Shown: positions 35,289-44,699 of the stretch, piece after piece | How the letters are laid out: every line of letters starts with the position of its first letter | Position numbering within the stretch: the first letter of the stretch is position 1 | DNA from: Paenibacillus xylanexedens | GTDB lineage: Bacteria; Bacillota; Bacilli; Paenibacillales; Paenibacillaceae | Length of the DNA: 64,000 nt | Direction: 5' to 3' | Assembly: GCF_007676705.1 (NCBI RefSeq) | Contig: NZ_VEBF01000006.1 | Span: 124,001 to 188,000 of the forward strand | The notes under the pieces: model-generated | The model's input: only the letters and a program-made list of their open reading frames with translations | Database searches by the model: none | Told to the model about the DNA's origin: nothing | Position numbers and translations under genes: made by a program

Positions 35289-36344
35289 TTATTCAATGAA
35301 ACTAGGCAGAGTGTTGGAATGCGGGCCATCTGGGGGTTGTGCCGAAGGTTTACCGAAATAGTAGCCTTGTGCAAGCTCAATACCTATAGAACGGCAGAAT
35401 TCAAACTCTTCCATTCGCTCGATCCCCTCTGCAAGTACTTGACCTCCAAATCGACTCGACATCTCAACAATATGAAGAATTTTCTGTTGTTTGGTCGAAT
35501 CCTGATCGCAACGGTCAATAAGACTTCGATCTATTTTGACAAAATCCGGCTCTAACCGATTCATCAACTCTATTGTCGAATATCCAGCACCTACATCATC
35601 CAGTGCAACGGACATTCCACGGGATCGATACACCTCAAAGATATGCTGCAAGATGGACATATGCTGAATCTGCTCTGTTTCCACGACTTCAAACACAAAA
35701 TCTTTAGGGTCAAGCGAAAGACGTTCAATCGCTTCAAACGTATGTGTCAGACAATATTCGGGGTTATATATGGAGGAAGGCAGGAAATTCACGAAGCGTT
35801 TAACACCTTGCGGCAGAAAATGGGCACTGGTCTCAATGGCAGTAATACGCGCAGTTCGATCCAGAAAAGAATGTAACCCAGTCGCTCGCGCAACTTCAAA
35901 TAATTCATAGGAACTGAAGGATTTTCCATGATCAGACGGACGAAGTAAAAACTCATAGCCAATAATTTGCTCCGATGCATCAACGATGGGCTGCATATGA
36001 CTGCTGAATTGATGCTCCAAAATAACGGTAACCAAATCGGCATGTTTGAAACGAGATTGCTGCATGCTTAGACTGATCCAGCTTTCATTGCTGGCCTTTT
36101 CGTATAAAGGCATAATCTGAACGGTTAGGGAGTGAGTTAACGTTGGCTCCATTTGCACAATCTCCTCGATCAAGCTCTGAACCGCCTCAAGATTCGAGAA
36201 ATGCATCCACATCATGTCATCCGATGTTTCGATATGTCTTCCCGGCGTTTGCAGCGCTTCCAGCAAAGCGGGGGAATTGGGACGCAGGTACAAGGTACCT
36301 TGACCCTCTATAGGATAGATTGGACTGCAGCCACTGCAATTCAT
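35289..36344 (-). CDS. EAL-domain cyclic-di-GMP phosphodiesterase
   Basis: 351 aa from the ATG at 36342-36344 with AAGGGGGG six bases upstream. The N-terminal region (1-105) opens MNCSGCSPIYP, with a CxxC pair, and is otherwise unrecognised. The EAL domain (about 106-345) keeps catalytic and metal residues: EFLLR (131-135, the EAL/ELLR signature), N186, E222, DD at 249-250 (LDDVGAGYS), K270 and E306, so it should hydrolyse c-di-GMP to pGpG. No GGDEF domain or membrane helix. It may set local c-di-GMP levels for motility or biofilm, by family. A chemoreceptor gene lies downstream. Confidence 0.92.
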   Translation of the reverse strand: MNCSGCSPIYPIEGQGTLYLRPNSPALLEALQTPGRHIETSDDMMWMHFSNLEAVQSLIEEIVQMEPTLTHSLTVQIMPLYEKASNESWISLSMQQSRFKHADLVTVILEHQFSSHMQPIVDASEQIIGYEFLLRPSDHGKSFSSYELFEVARATGLHSFLDRTARITAIETSAHFLPQGVKRFVNFLPSSIYNPEYCLTHTFEAIERLSLDPKDFVFEVVETEQIQHMSILQHIFEVYRSRGMSVALDDVGAGYSTIELMNRLEPDFVKIDRSLIDRCDQDSTKQQKILHIVEMSSRFGGQVLAEGIERMEEFEFCRSIGIELAQGYYFGKPSAQPPDGPHSNTLPSFIE

Positions 36345-36512
36345 GTAGGACCCCCCTTGCCAATTTATGATTCCACGTTCATTAATGTTCACTTGTATAT
36401 ACCCAAAGTTTGTAAATATTATATCATGGGTCTTGAAATTAATCTCTACTGTTTTGATGACTTCCTCTATGACGGTTATTTGGAACAGATATATTCAAAT
36501 TTGCAGAAAAAA

Positions 36513-36540
36513 AGACCGACAGTCTGATGACTGTCGGTCT
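36513..36540. terminator. Terminator of the nucleotidase gene
   Basis: Perfect 12-bp stem AGACCGACAGTC / GACTGTCGGTCT, loop TGAT; TTTTTTTCTG follows on the minus strand. Confidence 0.92.
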
Positions 36541-36561
36541 CCTCTTCACCGCTTATTAAAC

Positions 36562-38811
36562 TTATGAAGCGGGAATCACGATTTTCTGTCCAACTTTCAG
36601 GTTGTGCACATTTGAGATTTGGTTAGCTGTCGCTAGCTTACGCCAGTCCACACCATATTTCAAACCGATGCGGTACAGGTTATCTCCTTTTTTCACTACG
36701 TATACAACCTTGTTGTTGGTTGCCGGTTTCTCAGGTTGTGGCTTAGGTGTCGGCGTTGGCGTTGGTTTAGGCGTTGGAGCTGGCTCCGTACCAGTTTCAG
36801 GTGTTGTCGTTGCTTCACCTGTCAATTTCAAGCCATACTCCGCAAATCCTTCTTTGTTCGTACCGATGAACGACATCGCTGGATTCGCTTCAACCAGCTC
36901 TTTCGCATCCGGGGAAGAAGCAAACACAACTTCAAGATCGTTTAGCGCTGCTGCAGTTACACCAGCAGATGGTTTGATTGGTGCCAGGGACCAGTTGCCG
37001 TCCGCTGCTGGATTAATCGTTTTATTCTCACGAATGTAGTCGATGATCACTTGACGGTTCTCATCCGGTGCAGCCAGAACGATTCGTTTGCCGTCCGGGT
37101 TAGCCAGTTTGGATGAAGAAGCACGGTAGTTATTCGTCGCTACAATGAATTTTTGTGCCGGGTCAACCGGTTTGCCGTTAAAGCTCAGATCCTTGATCCG
37201 ACTTGCGGATGCATTAACGATCACAGCCTTGCTATCGTATTTGGCTGGCTGGGTTACATCAATCTGATACGTTACGCCATCGATAACATCGAAGTTGTAC
37301 GTTGGGAAATCATTGTTGATCAGTTGTTGTTGTCCACCTTTAGCCGGGTCGATCTGATTAAATTGGCCTGCAGACCATTCCAGCCATTCTTTCAGTTCTG
37401 CGCCATTAACCATTACAGCATGTACCGTATTTGGATACACGTACAGGTCTGCTACGTTTTTGATCGCAATGGTTCCTGTAGGAATATTCGTGTAATACGA
37501 AGCGCCTGAACGTCCACCTGCTTTGAATGGAGCACCTGCGGATAATACAGGAATTTTCTCATATTCCGTACCTTGCATATGTTTTTCAACATACCATTTC
37601 TGTGCATTCGTTACGATCTGAATGGATGGATCATCCTGAACCAGCGCGAAGAAGCTGTTGATTGGTGCAGTCGTTTCGCCCACCGGACCACGTACATACT
37701 CCAATGTGCCTTCATGCTCTTCGTGAACCGCATCAATGATGTCCTGATCCGCTTCTACCAGTGGCTTTTTGCCTTCTGTGTCATAGATTGGGCGTGCTTC
37801 CGTTTTGGAATCCACCACTTTCCATTTACCATCCACTTGTTCTAGATCCAGATCAATAATTCCCAGGTGATCCCCCCAGAATCCTGGCTCTACAGCAGGA
37901 ACGCCATTAATGGTGCCCTTCTCCAGGTCTACCCCTTTTTTGCCGGCAAAATCAGCACTTGGGAACACTTTGTGGGCATGTCCAAACAAAATTGCATTAA
38001 TGCCTTCAACTTGGCTCAGATACAATACGGAGTTCTCCATCAGATCCGTTTGAGGAATTTCCTCAAATCCGGAGTGAGGAATAGCTACAATAATGTCTGC
38101 ACCTTTTGCTTTCATCTCAGGAATGAATTTTTTCGCAGTAGCGATAATATCTTTGGCGATTACTTTGCTTTCAAGATTAGCGCTGTCCCACTGCATGATT
38201 TGTGGCGGCACGAATCCGATCACACCCACTTTGATCGTATGTTCCTTGCCAGTCTCATCCGTTACTTTTTTGTCCAAAATCTCATAAGGTGTGAAATAGT
38301 TCTTGTCGTTCGTCTCATCATCATCACCATCGTCTACATAGACATTGGCATTAATGTAAGGGAAGTTCGCTCCCTCCAGCGTCATGTCCAGGAAGTCCAG
38401 ACCATAGTTGAATTCATGGTTACCGATGTTACCTGCATCATAATCGAGCAGATTCATCGCTTTATATACAGGGTGAGTCTCACCCTTTTTCAGTGGATCA
38501 ATCTTCGCAGAGTAGTCTCCCAGCGGATTTCCCTGAATCAGATCCCCGTTATCAAACAGCAGGCTGTTCTTCGCCTCGTCACGGGCTTTCTTAATCAGTG
38601 TAGCTGTTTTGGCGAGTCCATACTGGTCTGTCTCTTTGTCGGAATAGTAGTCATAGTTAACCAGGTTGGTATGAATGTCTGTGGTTTCCATGATCCGCAG
38701 CTTCACTTTGGCAGCATCCGCAGCCGATACAGGTACCGGAAATACCGCAAGCACGTTTAATGCAACCAAAGCGGCAGTCAGGCTTGATAATACTTTTTTA
38801 CTCGTTTTCAA
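36562..38811 (-). CDS. Secreted 2',3'-cyclic phosphodiesterase/3'-nucleotidase with C-terminal LysM
   Basis: 749 aa. TTG start with GGGAGGGG upstream. Signal peptide 1-30 (cleavage after PVSA). Calcineurin-type metallophosphatase domain with TTDIHTNL, DNGDLIQG, GNHEFNYG and FGHAHKVF; then a 5'-nucleotidase C-terminal domain (about 360-600, with YKFYPNTVHAV-like LYVYPNTVHAV). A proline/threonine linker (PTPKPTPTPTPKPQP) leads to one LysM (about 704-748, VVKKGDNLYRIGLKYG), which binds peptidoglycan. It is CpdB/YfkN-like and releases phosphate from extracellular nucleotides. A motif shared with pstS lies upstream. Confidence 0.93.
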   Translation of the reverse strand: MKTSKKVLSSLTAALVALNVLAVFPVPVSAADAAKVKLRIMETTDIHTNLVNYDYYSDKETDQYGLAKTATLIKKARDEAKNSLLFDNGDLIQGNPLGDYSAKIDPLKKGETHPVYKAMNLLDYDAGNIGNHEFNYGLDFLDMTLEGANFPYINANVYVDDGDDDETNDKNYFTPYEILDKKVTDETGKEHTIKVGVIGFVPPQIMQWDSANLESKVIAKDIIATAKKFIPEMKAKGADIIVAIPHSGFEEIPQTDLMENSVLYLSQVEGINAILFGHAHKVFPSADFAGKKGVDLEKGTINGVPAVEPGFWGDHLGIIDLDLEQVDGKWKVVDSKTEARPIYDTEGKKPLVEADQDIIDAVHEEHEGTLEYVRGPVGETTAPINSFFALVQDDPSIQIVTNAQKWYVEKHMQGTEYEKIPVLSAGAPFKAGGRSGASYYTNIPTGTIAIKNVADLYVYPNTVHAVMVNGAELKEWLEWSAGQFNQIDPAKGGQQQLINNDFPTYNFDVIDGVTYQIDVTQPAKYDSKAVIVNASASRIKDLSFNGKPVDPAQKFIVATNNYRASSSKLANPDGKRIVLAAPDENRQVIIDYIRENKTINPAADGNWSLAPIKPSAGVTAAALNDLEVVFASSPDAKELVEANPAMSFIGTNKEGFAEYGLKLTGEATTTPETGTEPAPTPKPTPTPTPKPQPEKPATNNKVVYVVKKGDNLYRIGLKYGVDWRKLATANQISNVHNLKVGQKIVIPAS

Positions 38812-38997
38812 AATAACCCCTCCCGGTTATGTACATTGAATCATGCATGAATGGGCAAACGAACAGGCGCAGAAAAAAGATAGATTTCATGGGTTGTGCG
38901 TACTGATGCTCAGATGACATGCATCGGAACTCCAGGTAAGTTTATCTCACATGAACATCTATTTATGTCTGTGCTTGTCGTTTACATTCCAAATCAT

Positions 38998-39009
38998 AAC
39001 GCAATGTTA
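38998..39009 (-). promoter_or_regulatory. Motif shared with the pstS promoter (candidate PhoP box)
   Basis: TAACATTGCGTT on the minus strand, identical to 12 bases of the pstS upstream box, in the same orientation, about 190 bp before the nucleotidase start. The second half-repeat (TTATGA) is weaker than the pstS TTTACA. Confidence 0.45.
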
Positions 39010-39190
39010 GGCCATTGAAAAGCATTATTTTTTACATTACCCGCACATACCGGGCCGAGTTTACAATATCATGCGTGATTTCGACAATTTCTTCAATATT
39101 TTAGTAGGTATATAGTGCTTATTTGTTTCAAAATACGTATATTACATACGCCTTACATCGATGTCCAATTCAGTATTATTCATCCATAAC

Positions 39191-39223
39191 AAAAACCGTG
39201 AAGCCTTCATGGCTTTCACGGTT
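39191..39223 (-). terminator. Terminator of the PNPOx-fold gene
   Basis: Minus strand AACCGTGAAAGCC-ATGAA-GGCTTCACGGTT followed by TTTTGTT, with one bulge; 67 bp past the stop. Confidence 0.82.
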
Positions 39224-39289
39224 GGATTGAACTCTGCGCGTAGTTACGCATACGGACGCTACTTCGCAAAGGTTATTTTCATATTCGAA

Positions 39290-39706
39290 TTATTGTTCCC
39301 ACACGAGGTGCTCGTGGTCTTTCCCTGTGTATTCAATACGAGCCGGTGTGATGTCCAGAATGACATAGTTCGGATCGTTAGGTCCATCGAACCATGCCTT
39401 CAGTTCGTCGTTCCATACTTGCTCACGCAAGCCCTCGTTCTTCGTCACTTCACAGGTTCCTTCGATCTCAACTACTTCCTTGGAGCCACCAGCCTCATAA
39501 CCGAGCAGAAGGCTAACATTCGGATTATTCTCCAGCTCTTCTACTTTGTGTGTGCGGCGGTTCGTTGCCAGATGAATGTTCAGTCCATCGTTGAAAAGCG
39601 CCATATAACGGGATTTTGGTTTACCGTTCTCCACAGTGGAGAAGCTGCAAAAAGGGTTGTTTTCCAATGCTTTTACAATGTTTTGTTCCAATTCAGTCTG
39701 GTTCAT
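39290..39706 (-). CDS. Pyridoxamine 5'-phosphate oxidase-fold protein, general stress protein 26-like
   Basis: 138 aa with the split-barrel flavin-binding fold: NPFCSFSTVENGKPKSRYM, then IHLATNRRTHKVEELENNPNVSLLLGY. It resembles B. subtilis YdaG (general stress protein 26). The family binds FMN, F420 or haem; which cofactor is not visible. ATG with AGGAGCACTTCCC upstream. Copy 2 of the dispersed repeat begins 48 bp before the start. Stress induction is known for YdaG; no sigma-B promoter was identified here. Confidence 0.87.
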   Translation of the reverse strand: MNQTELEQNIVKALENNPFCSFSTVENGKPKSRYMALFNDGLNIHLATNRRTHKVEELENNPNVSLLLGYEAGGSKEVVEIEGTCEVTKNEGLREQVWNDELKAWFDGPNDPNYVILDITPARIEYTGKDHEHLVWEQ

Positions 39707-40169
39707 GGGAAGTGCTCCTTTCGGTTTTTGGGGGAATGTTGGAAGGACTGTGTAGGCGGCCGTTCCGGGTACGGATCGTTCTTTGGATCGCTGTTATCCC
39801 CAGATTTTTTTGATTCCCTTTTCTCAAAGGGAAAATCCGGTGATAAAGGCGAACGCTTCGCTTCCTCAGAATCGATTCCGTCCCCTCCACTACGTCTACC
39901 GTTCTTCCAATTTGAGGAGTGGGTAAGCTAAAGTTCAAACAGAAACCTGTACTTAACTTTGCAGGTTTCGCTTCTTTAGGTTTTATCCGCTCCGTTGCTG
40001 TGTATAAGTACAGTCAACTTACGTTAGGTGTAATAAGCCTGTACTTATAGTGTACCCACCTCACCTATGGTGAATCCATGAACCGATACGCAAACGTGAC
40101 AATATTGGAAAAGCTGATTATAAAAATGTTTACATAAAGAAGTTAGCACGATATTTCTTCTTGGCTGAT
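39707..40169. other. Intergenic region with repeat copy 2
   Basis: About 460 bp. It holds the repeat (39754-39895) and a weak hairpin AAACCTG..CAGGTTT at 39943-39968. Nothing gene-like. Confidence 0.5.
39754..39895 (+). repeat. Dispersed palindromic repeat, copy 2
   Basis: GGCGGCCGTTCCGGGTACGGA, then CGCTGTTATCCCCAGATTTT, inner stem TTCCCTTT-TCTC-AAAGGGAA, AAATCCGGTGATAAAGGCGA and ACGCTTCGCTT. Same orientation and block order as copy 1; nearly identical core to copy 3. Confidence 0.82.
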
Positions 40170-40628
40170 TTAATTCAGATCTCCCAGATAGATTGAGGAA
40201 GTGCCCGATGTAAGCAGCAACTCACCAATGGTTTTTGGATATAAACGAATCTGGGACAGCTCTCCAAGTGCAATCCATTCCACGGCGACTTGGTTGTCGT
40301 CTGGATTAGAGCCTTCAAAAATAGTTGCCTCCGGATCCTTCAGGCTGCATGCAAAATAAAATTCAACCTGGTGGATATCTGCATCCCACTCGGCGAATTC
40401 ATGATTTTTTCCGATATATTCACGGATATGTAACAGCTCTCCTACGTTCACGGCCTGACCAATCTCCTCCAGACATTCACGCGCGACCGCATCCTTGAGT
40501 TCTTCACCCTTCTCCTGCCCCCCACCTGGGAACACATAAGCGGTACCATATTGATCTTCCAGCCGGATGACCAGCAATCGTGCATCCTGCACAATGACGG
40601 CCTTCGCCGAGTTGCGTATGGGTTTCAT
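40170..40628 (-). CDS. Nudix hydrolase
   Basis: 152 aa. The complete Nudix box runs from GGGQEKGEE to REC-LEEIG (G-x5-E-x7-REUxEExGU; LKDAVA between). ATG at 40626-40628 is preferred, with AAGGAG eleven bases upstream; a GTG 12 bases earlier overlaps that site. It hydrolyses nucleoside-diphosphate-linked compounds; the substrate cannot be told from sequence. Last gene of the minus-strand run behind pxpA (83-bp gap). Confidence 0.9.
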   Translation of the reverse strand: MKPIRNSAKAVIVQDARLLVIRLEDQYGTAYVFPGGGQEKGEELKDAVARECLEEIGQAVNVGELLHIREYIGKNHEFAEWDADIHQVEFYFACSLKDPEATIFEGSNPDDNQVAVEWIALGELSQIRLYPKTIGELLLTSGTSSIYLGDLN

Positions 40629-40711
40629 TCTGTTCTTCACTCCTTGTCATTCCAAGTTTCACAGTTCAATTTAACAAAACAATCTGTAAGCTGTCGTTCT
40701 GCTGTAGAGGT

Positions 40712-41485
40712 TTATCCAGCTGTTTGCGCGGACAGCCTAACCCCTTCCGATTCCAGTACCCGACGAATCTCTTGCGCAAATGCGAGAGCGTTCGAACCGT
40801 CACCGTGGATACATACCGTCTCTGCCTTAATGGGAACCAGTGTACCATCCGTGGATACAACCACGCCTTCTTTCACCATCCGAAGCACTTGAGCAATCGC
40901 TTGTCCCGATTCTTCAATGAGGGCTCCGGCATGGCTGCGAGGAGTTAACTTTCCATCCGCCCCATAGGTTCGATCTGCGAACACTTCACTCACACTACGC
41001 AGACCGATGCGATTCGCAGCGTTAATCAGCTCACTACCCGCGAGGCCATACAGATACAGTTCGGGCTGTACTTGATAGATCGCCTCCGCGATGGCTTCAG
41101 CAAGCTTCGCATCTTCTGCGGCCATATTGTATAAGGCACCGTGCGGTTTCACGTGATGCATGCGCCCTCCACTTGCACGGACAAAGGCATCCAGCGCACC
41201 CATCTGATATACCACCATGTCATATGCTTCCCTTGGCGTAATCTCCATTCGTCTTCTGCCAAACCCTTGCAAATCCGGCAACCCGGGATGGGCTCCAATC
41301 GCAACCTGATGCAACAACGCCCTCTCCACGGTCAGCCGCATCGTGGCCGGGTCTCCTGCATGAAACCCGCAGGCAATATTGGCTGACGTAATCAAGGGTA
41401 GAATAGCCTCATCCGATAGAGTGCGATATATACCATAACTTTCGCCCAGATCACAATTGATATCCAAGGTATTCGAGGTATTCAT
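40712..41485 (-). CDS. pxpA: 5-oxoprolinase subunit A (LamB/YcsF family)
   Basis: 257 aa from the ATG at 41483-41485 (MNTSNTLDINCDLGES), overlapping pxpC by four bases. Family signature DINCDLGESYG at 8-18, and ANIACGFHAGDP with HHVKPHGALYN. With PxpB and PxpC it cleaves 5-oxoproline (pyroglutamate) to glutamate using ATP, clearing a damage product of glutamine/glutamate. Confidence 0.95.
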   Translation of the reverse strand: MNTSNTLDINCDLGESYGIYRTLSDEAILPLITSANIACGFHAGDPATMRLTVERALLHQVAIGAHPGLPDLQGFGRRRMEITPREAYDMVVYQMGALDAFVRASGGRMHHVKPHGALYNMAAEDAKLAEAIAEAIYQVQPELYLYGLAGSELINAANRIGLRSVSEVFADRTYGADGKLTPRSHAGALIEESGQAIAQVLRMVKEGVVVSTDGTLVPIKAETVCIHGDGSNALAFAQEIRRVLESEGVRLSAQTAG

Positions 41486-42516
41486 TGAGCGCTCTCCATT
41501 TCTGCGATTCTTCTGCGTATCAGCTTGTCGATGAGCTGCATGTTGCATTCCTGTTCGTTATACAACTGCCGGGCTTGATCATACGTAATCTGTTTAAAAG
41601 CAATTCGTGTTCCTGGCTTGGCTTGAGCCAGGATTGGCATATCCACCCGTGCTACCTGTGCAATCACAGGATAACCTCCAATCGTCTGATGGTCTGCCAT
41701 CAAGATGATTGGCTGTCCATCCGGCGGCACCTGCACCGTGCCATAGGTAACAGCTTCAGACAACCGCTCCAGTGGTTGATCCAGCGCCAGCCTTGAGCCT
41801 TGCAATCGATAACCCATCCGATCCGATTGCGGAGAAATGACGTATTTTTCGCCATAGAATTGCTCCAGACTTTCTTGGCTGAACAGCAAACTGTCCTTGC
41901 TCTGCATTAAGCGAATAACAGATCTGCCATCATAGTCAGGTCTTTCCCGCTCAGACAAGAACCACGCAGGCACCAATATTCGGTGGTCCCGTTCATTCTC
42001 CTCTGCCTTCTTCTCCATACGCTGCATCCATACTCGCGCTTCAACAGAAGGTTCCCCCGTAGGCAACAAATCCCCCACGCATAAGGCTCGTCCCTCCACA
42101 CCGCCAAGACCTGTCTTGAGATCTGTACTTCGACTACCCATGACTTCTGGTACAGCTATTCCGCCCGCAATCGCCAGATAACCGCGCAAGCCATGACGAC
42201 ATTGGCCAAACTTCAGTACGCTTCCTGCCCGCACCAGCACAGGACGCCATAACGGTACAGGCTGATGATCCACGGTTGCCGTCAGATCGGCCCCACATAA
42301 TGAGATAAGCCGACTCTCATGAAACCGAAGCCTAGGCCCCGTCATCGTCATCTCCAGCACTGCCGCATGACGGGAGTTGCCCACAAGCATATTGGCTGCT
42401 CTGGCTGCAAAGGTGTCCATGACCCCGCCAGGATGAATACCATACCGGCGATAGCCAGTTCTGCCTTCATCCTGAACGGTAGATAACAGACCAGGGCGAA
42501 TCACTTCAATACTCAT
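41482..42516 (-). CDS. pxpC: 5-oxoprolinase subunit C (biotin-dependent carboxylase-like, KipA)
   Basis: 344 aa. AHS2/urea amidolyase-like fold: RPGLLSTVQDEGRTGYRRYGI at the N-terminus (first 16 residues of the motif shown by R7-G22) and DRMGYRLQG, ADHQTIGGYPVIA later. ATG overlaps pxpB by four bases. Homologous to B. subtilis KipA/YcsJ. Partner of PxpB in ATP-dependent phosphorylation of 5-oxoproline. Confidence 0.94.
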   Translation of the reverse strand: MSIEVIRPGLLSTVQDEGRTGYRRYGIHPGGVMDTFAARAANMLVGNSRHAAVLEMTMTGPRLRFHESRLISLCGADLTATVDHQPVPLWRPVLVRAGSVLKFGQCRHGLRGYLAIAGGIAVPEVMGSRSTDLKTGLGGVEGRALCVGDLLPTGEPSVEARVWMQRMEKKAEENERDHRILVPAWFLSERERPDYDGRSVIRLMQSKDSLLFSQESLEQFYGEKYVISPQSDRMGYRLQGSRLALDQPLERLSEAVTYGTVQVPPDGQPIILMADHQTIGGYPVIAQVARVDMPILAQAKPGTRIAFKQITYDQARQLYNEQECNMQLIDKLIRRRIAEMESAQ

Positions 42517-43229
42517 CCTTCGCCCTCCTTCCGCTTCAACGCCAGATAGTCCTGCATCGTAATCTGTTCAAATCGAACCCGATCACCTGCTGCCAGCAAA
42601 CTCGGCACATGCTCATCCGGACGAAACAACCGGAGTGGCGTTCTTCCAATACATTGCCATCCACCGGGTGTATCCACCGGATAGATTCCCGTCTGTTTGC
42701 CACCAATACCTACTGTACCGGCCTCTACCCGAAGCCTTGGCGTTGCCCGTCTGGGTGTAGCAATCCGATCGGATAACCCGCCGAGATAAGGAAAACCCGG
42801 TGCGAATCCAATCATGTGTACCAGATAGTCCCCGGATGTATGAATCGCAATAACTTCCTCTGCGGTCAGTCCATGTTCACTCGCAACATAGTCCAGATCA
42901 GGCCCCCAGTCGCCACCGTAACATACGGGAATTGTGACCGTTCTGGGCTTGTCTTGTACGGATTCCTTCATTTGATTCAACTGTTGAAGTAGAATCTGGC
43001 ATAACTGAGGGTAAGAGGAGATAAACGGATCATAAAACAGCGTGACTGACGTGTATGAAGGTACCCATTCGATCATCGCAGGCAACGTGGACTTTTCCAA
43101 CAAAGCACATACGGACATCACCCTGTGGTGTACAACTTCAGACAAGTCATCCCCGCAATCGATAATAATGGCTGTTTCACCCAGCGGGGATAGCATATGC
43201 TTCGTCCATGAATACGACTGTTTGGTCAC
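42513..43229 (-). CDS. pxpB: 5-oxoprolinase subunit B (KipI-like)
   Basis: 238 aa. GTG at 43227-43229 with GGGGGAG five bases upstream. AHS1 domain with PVCYGGDWGPDLDYVA, GFAPGFPYLGGL and VGIGGKQTGIYP(VDTPGGW). In B. subtilis KipI also inhibits sporulation kinase KinA; whether that holds here is unknown. First of pxpB-pxpC-pxpA, an order differing from kip loci that include transporter and regulator genes. Confidence 0.94.
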   Translation of the reverse strand: MTKQSYSWTKHMLSPLGETAIIIDCGDDLSEVVHHRVMSVCALLEKSTLPAMIEWVPSYTSVTLFYDPFISSYPQLCQILLQQLNQMKESVQDKPRTVTIPVCYGGDWGPDLDYVASEHGLTAEEVIAIHTSGDYLVHMIGFAPGFPYLGGLSDRIATPRRATPRLRVEAGTVGIGGKQTGIYPVDTPGGWQCIGRTPLRLFRPDEHVPSLLAAGDRVRFEQITMQDYLALKRKEGEG

Positions 43230-43271
43230 GTCATCTCCCCCTTTTCCCACATCCACATATCTAATGTCCCA

Positions 43272-44105
43272 TTACTTCTCTCTTTCTAATACCTTCAATA
43301 TCGTAGACCGAACTGCTGGAAACGGCTCAGCTACTTCCCTCCGGATCGCAAAATAGAGTGTCTGCAAAAACAGACGCACATTCAGGCTCATCTGACTGCT
43401 TTCCAGAAGTGATCTGTTCTCTGCCTTATCTCCTGGATGAAGGGAATCGATCCACACCGTAATATCCTTTTGCTCCAACAGATTGCGACGAAGAATGGTA
43501 ATTACAGCATGCGCTATTCGCTGATCCTCATCATGGATGTAAACCACAGTGGATTCCGTTATTTTTACAGCGAATGCATGCAGAAGTTCCAGCAGATCCG
43601 TTCGCTCCAGAAATGGCGATTGTGCCAGATCTTCAACTGCATCAGCCGCGTGTGCCGGAGCATGCGCCCAACCCTTATCATCGACGTAGCCGCGAACATC
43701 TTTTTCATGTTCCAGATATGTAGTCAAACGATGGTGAATCCCCCCGATATCCTCCTTGTTCAGGAAGGGTCGCTGACGATCCACATTCAGAATTGGAGGC
43801 AGTAACAACACGGAGAACGTCCGTGTAAACACACTGTCTGTTCCCTGCTCTCCGATCCCGTAGAAAAGGTGTTGATCGTCCAGCGCCAACTGCAACACAT
43901 GCCGGAGCTGGTCTTCCGAAAATACACCCTGTCCAATCCAGGTCGCAAACGTAACATAAATCAATTCATCTCGCAGAACAGGGTCAGGACTGCCAATATG
44001 ATTCATCATATGCAGCGCCATTTCGTAAGGCTGTTCCTCGTTATCAATGGAATGATTAGCCGACTGGATATGCTGTAATTTTTGCTTTAATGTCGGAGCA
44101 TTCAT
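43272..44105 (-). CDS. DUF2785 protein
   Basis: 277 aa, mostly helical. Family features: LRDELIYVTFATWI, DSVFTRTFSVLLL and the segment VRGYVDDKGWAHAPAHAAD, whose histidines may bind metal or ligand. Function unknown. ATG directly follows the stop of the phosphatase gene (zero gap) and has GGGGAG upstream, so it is translationally coupled. 42 bp before pxpB. Confidence 0.85.
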   Translation of the reverse strand: MNAPTLKQKLQHIQSANHSIDNEEQPYEMALHMMNHIGSPDPVLRDELIYVTFATWIGQGVFSEDQLRHVLQLALDDQHLFYGIGEQGTDSVFTRTFSVLLLPPILNVDRQRPFLNKEDIGGIHHRLTTYLEHEKDVRGYVDDKGWAHAPAHAADAVEDLAQSPFLERTDLLELLHAFAVKITESTVVYIHDEDQRIAHAVITILRRNLLEQKDITVWIDSLHPGDKAENRSLLESSQMSLNVRLFLQTLYFAIRREVAEPFPAVRSTILKVLEREK

Positions 44106-44699
44106 CTATCGTGACTCCCCAGACGAATCCAAGTGCGTGCTGCAATTGTACAGTTCGCATTGCCAGACATTCTCTTTCTTGGCGATCCGGGTAATGGATG
44201 TGTTGGACAGCTTCACGCTGATATCCAGTTCAGGCACCAGACCTCGCAGTGTATTCCGCAGGACAGCTCCGTGACTGACAACGATCACTCTACCATCGGG
44301 GTGCTGCTGTACAATATCCTCAAGCACCGCACTGCCTCGAACAGTCCCTGCATCCGCAAGCTCCCGTCCCAGATCCAGGGTACTCCAGTCCACTCCCCAC
44401 TTGGCTATACGTTCTGCTTCCGTCGTTCCTTCGACCTGACCCCCGTCCATCTCGCGAAGCCTAGGGTCCAGATGAATCTCCTGAATGCCCAAGCGGTCAC
44501 CGATGATGCGAGCCGTCTCACTTGCACGCTCCAAGTCACTTGCATAGATGGCATCCCAGGATTCCTCGGCCAGTCTCGCAGCAAGTAATACCGCCTGTTC
44601 CCTTCCATCCTGATCCAGCGGATTATCCGTCTGGCCCTGAGATCGTTTTTCCTTATTCCACGCCGTGCTTCCATGGCGAATCAATGCGATTTGGGTCAT
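44106..44699 (-). CDS. Histidine phosphatase (phosphoglycerate mutase-like) family protein
   Basis: 197 aa. Catalytic RHG at 8-10 (LIRHGST) and second histidine in VVSHGAVLR; also YASDLERASETA. These enzymes use a phosphohistidine intermediate; substrates range from phosphosugars to cobalamin precursors. ATG overlaps the DUF1572 stop by four bases. Substrate not predictable. Confidence 0.92.
   Translation of the reverse strand: MTQIALIRHGSTAWNKEKRSQGQTDNPLDQDGREQAVLLAARLAEESWDAIYASDLERASETARIIGDRLGIQEIHLDPRLREMDGGQVEGTTEAERIAKWGVDWSTLDLGRELADAGTVRGSAVLEDIVQQHPDGRVIVVSHGAVLRNTLRGLVPELDISVKLSNTSITRIAKKENVWQCELYNCSTHLDSSGESR

Larger units (their letters stand above)
38812..39289. other. Intergenic region before the nucleotidase
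   Basis: About 480 bp without a credible gene. It contains the TAACATTGCGTT motif (38998-39009, minus) shared with pstS and the terminator of the PNPOx-fold gene (39191-39223). The rest is A/T-rich promoter-like sequence. Confidence 0.5.

Noticed and set aside
36602..39931. Several long plus-strand frames opposite the nucleotidase and PNPOx genes
   Set aside because: Residue composition is unlike a real protein and the minus-strand genes in the same place are well supported.
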